A program made the translations under genes and the position numbers. Under the pieces are notes generated by a model, which searched no databases, was not told the DNA's origin, and worked only from the letters and a program-made list of their open reading frames with translations. A stretch of 64,000 nucleotides of DNA from Berkiella_A sp963976875 (GTDB lineage Bacteria; Pseudomonadota; Gammaproteobacteria; Berkiellales; Berkiellaceae), in NCBI GenBank assembly GCA_963976875.1, contig CAXBML010000003.1:62001-126000 (forward strand). The letters run 5' to 3'. Positions within the stretch are counted from its first letter, which is position 1. The number at the start of each line of letters is the position of its first letter. Below, piece by piece: positions 61,695 to 64,000 of the stretch.

Positions 61695-64000
61695 ATGAAT
61701 AAGTACTGGAGCGTTTTGCTTGCTGGGTTGTTAACTCAGCCCATTCAACAAGTCTGTGCATTTGAAACTTTTATCGTTGAAGACATTCGCATCGAAGGAC
61801 TACAACGTATTACGGAAGGGACGGTTATTAACTATTTGCCTATTACAGAAGGCGAAGCATTAACCGAGAATAGAACTTCTGAAATTTTAAAAGCATTATT
61901 TCAAACCGGATTTTTTCAAGATATTGGATTATCTCGAGAAAACAATATACTAATTATTGACGTCGTTGAGCGGCCCACTATTGGTAAAATTACCATTTCT
62001 GGAAATGATGATATCCCAACAGACAATTTAACCTCTACGCTGAAAGAAACAGGATTGGCAGAAGGGCATGTATTTGATCGCTCTACACTTGAGATGGTGC
62101 GTAACGAATTAGAACGGATGTATTTTGGCCATGGAAAATATTCTGTTAGTGTTGAAACGGTTGTTGTTGAGAAAGATAGGAACAGAGTTGATCTTGAGAT
62201 TAACATTATCGAAGGCCAGGCAGCTCGAATAAAAGCAATTAACCTGATTGGTAACCGTCATTTTACCAATAAAGAATTATTAAAAGAATTTAGTCTAGCA
62301 GAATCACATTGCTTTAGTTTTGTTTCCAGGGATGATCAGTACGATAAAGAAAAGCTTAGTGCAGATTTGGAAAAGCTTCGAACTTTCTATTTAGATAGAG
62401 GGTATTTAAACTTCCAAATGACTTCAACCCAAGTCACAATTACCCCCGACAAGCTAGATATTTATATTACTATTAATATAGAGGAAGGTGCGCCATTTAA
62501 AGTCGGTCAGGTTTTAGTGGCTGGAGATGTACCCATTCCTGAATCTGAGATATATAAATTAATTACCATAGAGCCTGGTGAGACTTTCAACCGGACTCAA
62601 ATTGCCGATATCGTTGAAAATATTACTGAGCGTTTAGGGCAAGAAGGCTTTGCTAACGCAAATGTCAATCCGGTACCCGATTTGCATGATGAATCCAATA
62701 CTGCAGATGTGACTTTCTATATAGAGCCTGGCAGCAGAATGTATGTACGTCGTATTTTATTTGAGGGAAATGCTAAAACAAGAGATGAAGTACTACGTCG
62801 CGAATTAGTTCAGATGGAATCTGCTCAGGTAGATACAAGCTTGATTGAAGGTTCAAGAACGCGCCTGAATCGAACCGGGTATTTTAAAGAAGTTAAGGTG
62901 GATCTTAAGCCTGTTCCTGGTGTAAGTGATCAAGTTGACATTCTATATACCGTAGAAGAAGCTTCAGCAGGCCAACTTGGTGGTGGTGTTGGTTTTAGTG
63001 ACGTAGATGGCCTGGTATTTAACGCTAATGTATCTAATCGTAACTTCATGGGATCAGGGAATAGTGTCGATTTTAGTTTTAACCATAGTAAAGCGTACAC
63101 TACGTACAACATGGGTTATAACAATCCTTACTACACAATTAATGGCGTGAGTCGTGGATTCTCTTTATTCTATAGTAAGACTGACTTGAGCCGATCAACC
63201 AGTATATCTGATTACACCACAGATGCCGCCGGTGCTAACATGAGCTACAGTTTCCCAACATCTCCTGTTGATCGCATCAGCTTTGGTTATGGTGTGCAAT
63301 CAACTAAATTATCGATGAATAATGAACAGCTTGCACCGCTAGAAATACAACGCTTTATTTTTCCAACCTATATAGATATGAACAATGTCATCATGCCTGG
63401 AATGGATCAGGGACATAAAAGTGATGAAGTAACCATGGCATTTGGTTGGACGCGAAACACATTCGATAGGTATCTCTTCCCAGAAAATGGAATGAGGCAG
63501 TCAGCAAGCTTGTCTTTGTCTGTGCCTGGCTCACATTTACAATATTATAGGCTGACCTATGATATGGCTTATTATAAAAAATTATATAAAGATTTTATTT
63601 TTACCACGACAGGCTTAGCTGGATATGGTGATGGCTTTGGCAAGACAAAAGAGCTGCCTTTTTATAGGAACTTTTTTGCTGGCGGGACTGGTACTGTCCG
63701 AGGATATGATGATAATAGCCTGGGTCCAAAGGATACTAGTGGAAATCCTTTCGGTGGGAACTTGTTAGTTGCCGGGTCAACTGGCATAATCCTCCCTAAT
63801 AGTTTATTTGGCAATATACAGTCCATTCGAGCGCAGATCTTCTTTGACATTGGTCAGGTATATGACTTAAGTAACAAGAAAGATTTAAACGATATGGCGA
63901 AATCTCGTAATCCACATGGTATTAAATATTCTGTGGGTGCGTCGCTGACCTGGATGTCGCCGTTGGCGCCGTTAGTGTTTAGCTATAGCTTTCCACTAAA
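61695..64000 (+). CDS. bamA: BamA outer-membrane protein assembly factor (partial at right edge)
   Basis: 768 codons are visible and the frame runs off the window; about 10-15 residues of the C-terminal strand are missing. It has a signal peptide (cut near VCAFE), five POTRA domains (for example FIVEDIRIEGLQRI and IKAINLIGNRHFTNKELL), and a 16-strand barrel with the loop-6 motif FFAGGTGTVRGYDDN (VRGY). It inserts outer-membrane proteins. The start ATG at 61695 follows AAAGAAG. Confidence 0.97.
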   Translation, partial: MNKYWSVLLAGLLTQPIQQVCAFETFIVEDIRIEGLQRITEGTVINYLPITEGEALTENRTSEILKALFQTGFFQDIGLSRENNILIIDVVERPTIGKITISGNDDIPTDNLTSTLKETGLAEGHVFDRSTLEMVRNELERMYFGHGKYSVSVETVVVEKDRNRVDLEINIIEGQAARIKAINLIGNRHFTNKELLKEFSLAESHCFSFVSRDDQYDKEKLSADLEKLRTFYLDRGYLNFQMTSTQVTITPDKLDIYITINIEEGAPFKVGQVLVAGDVPIPESEIYKLITIEPGETFNRTQIADIVENITERLGQEGFANANVNPVPDLHDESNTADVTFYIEPGSRMYVRRILFEGNAKTRDEVLRRELVQMESAQVDTSLIEGSRTRLNRTGYFKEVKVDLKPVPGVSDQVDILYTVEEASAGQLGGGVGFSDVDGLVFNANVSNRNFMGSGNSVDFSFNHSKAYTTYNMGYNNPYYTINGVSRGFSLFYSKTDLSRSTSISDYTTDAAGANMSYSFPTSPVDRISFGYGVQSTKLSMNNEQLAPLEIQRFIFPTYIDMNNVIMPGMDQGHKSDEVTMAFGWTRNTFDRYLFPENGMRQSASLSLSVPGSHLQYYRLTYDMAYYKKLYKDFIFTTTGLAGYGDGFGKTKELPFYRNFFAGGTGTVRGYDDNSLGPKDTSGNPFGGNLLVAGSTGIILPNSLFGNIQSIRAQIFFDIGQVYDLSNKKDLNDMAKSRNPHGIKYSVGASLTWMSPLAPLVFSYSFPL

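Overview
The window looks like chromosome from a low-GC gammaproteobacterium of the Legionellales/Coxiellales type. Evidence: a Dot/Icm (type IVB) secretion cluster with icmV-dotA diverging from icmW-icmX; a polar-flagellum operon in the Pseudomonas/Legionella order; and gammaproteobacterial housekeeping blocks (rpsB-tsf-pyrH-frr-uppS-cdsA-dxr-rseP-bamA, map-glnD, ccmABCDE). Flagella, Dot/Icm and candidate effectors with nuclear-localisation-like basic clusters would fit an amoeba-associated, possibly intranuclear lineage such as Candidatus Berkiella. That name is an inference from gene content, not from a marker gene.

Layout. 1-14.8 kb: one co-directional flagellar block, end of fliI, fliJ, a STAS protein, fliKLMNOPQR, flhBAFG, fliA, a motCD-like stator pair and a DUF2802 protein. 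Sigma-54-like promoters precede fliK and fliL. The chemotaxis genes that normally sit between fliA and motC are absent. 14.9-21.9 kb: accessory zone with an unknown polytopic membrane protein, an ankyrin-like protein, sohB, an effector-like protein with basic clusters, an outer-membrane-type protein, a small membrane protein with a decayed second copy, and a cloverleaf-shaped palindromic element. 22.0-28.0 kb: ccmABCDE without ccmFGH, a 38-residue membrane peptide, a PAPS-reductase-like protein and a TPR lipoprotein. 28.1-29.6 kb: a second effector-like protein. 29.8-37.3 kb: Dot/Icm genes with two tandem dotA paralogues, icmV, icmW, a small secreted protein and an icmX-like gene. 37.4-46.9 kb: a BCCT-like transporter, a 1,430-residue proline-rich protein with formin-like and SH3-ligand-like motifs, two domesticated-looking mobile-element proteins (a zinc-ribbon protein without a transposase core and a serine-recombinase-like protein without catalytic arginines) and a REP-associated tyrosine transposase (RAYT). 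47.1-50.6 kb: glnD and map on the minus strand. 50.8-64 kb: the rpsB-to-bamA block, interrupted between rseP and bamA by three accessory genes.

The strongest unexplained signal is a dispersed short repeat with core GGACAGTC. It occurs nine times exactly outside gene bodies or at gene ends (near 18.6, 20.5, 43.3, 45.8, 47.0-47.1 and 61.4 kb), with variants and one inverted copy. It brackets the RAYT gene and is confined to accessory stretches, which suggests a RAYT with a non-canonical cognate repeat.
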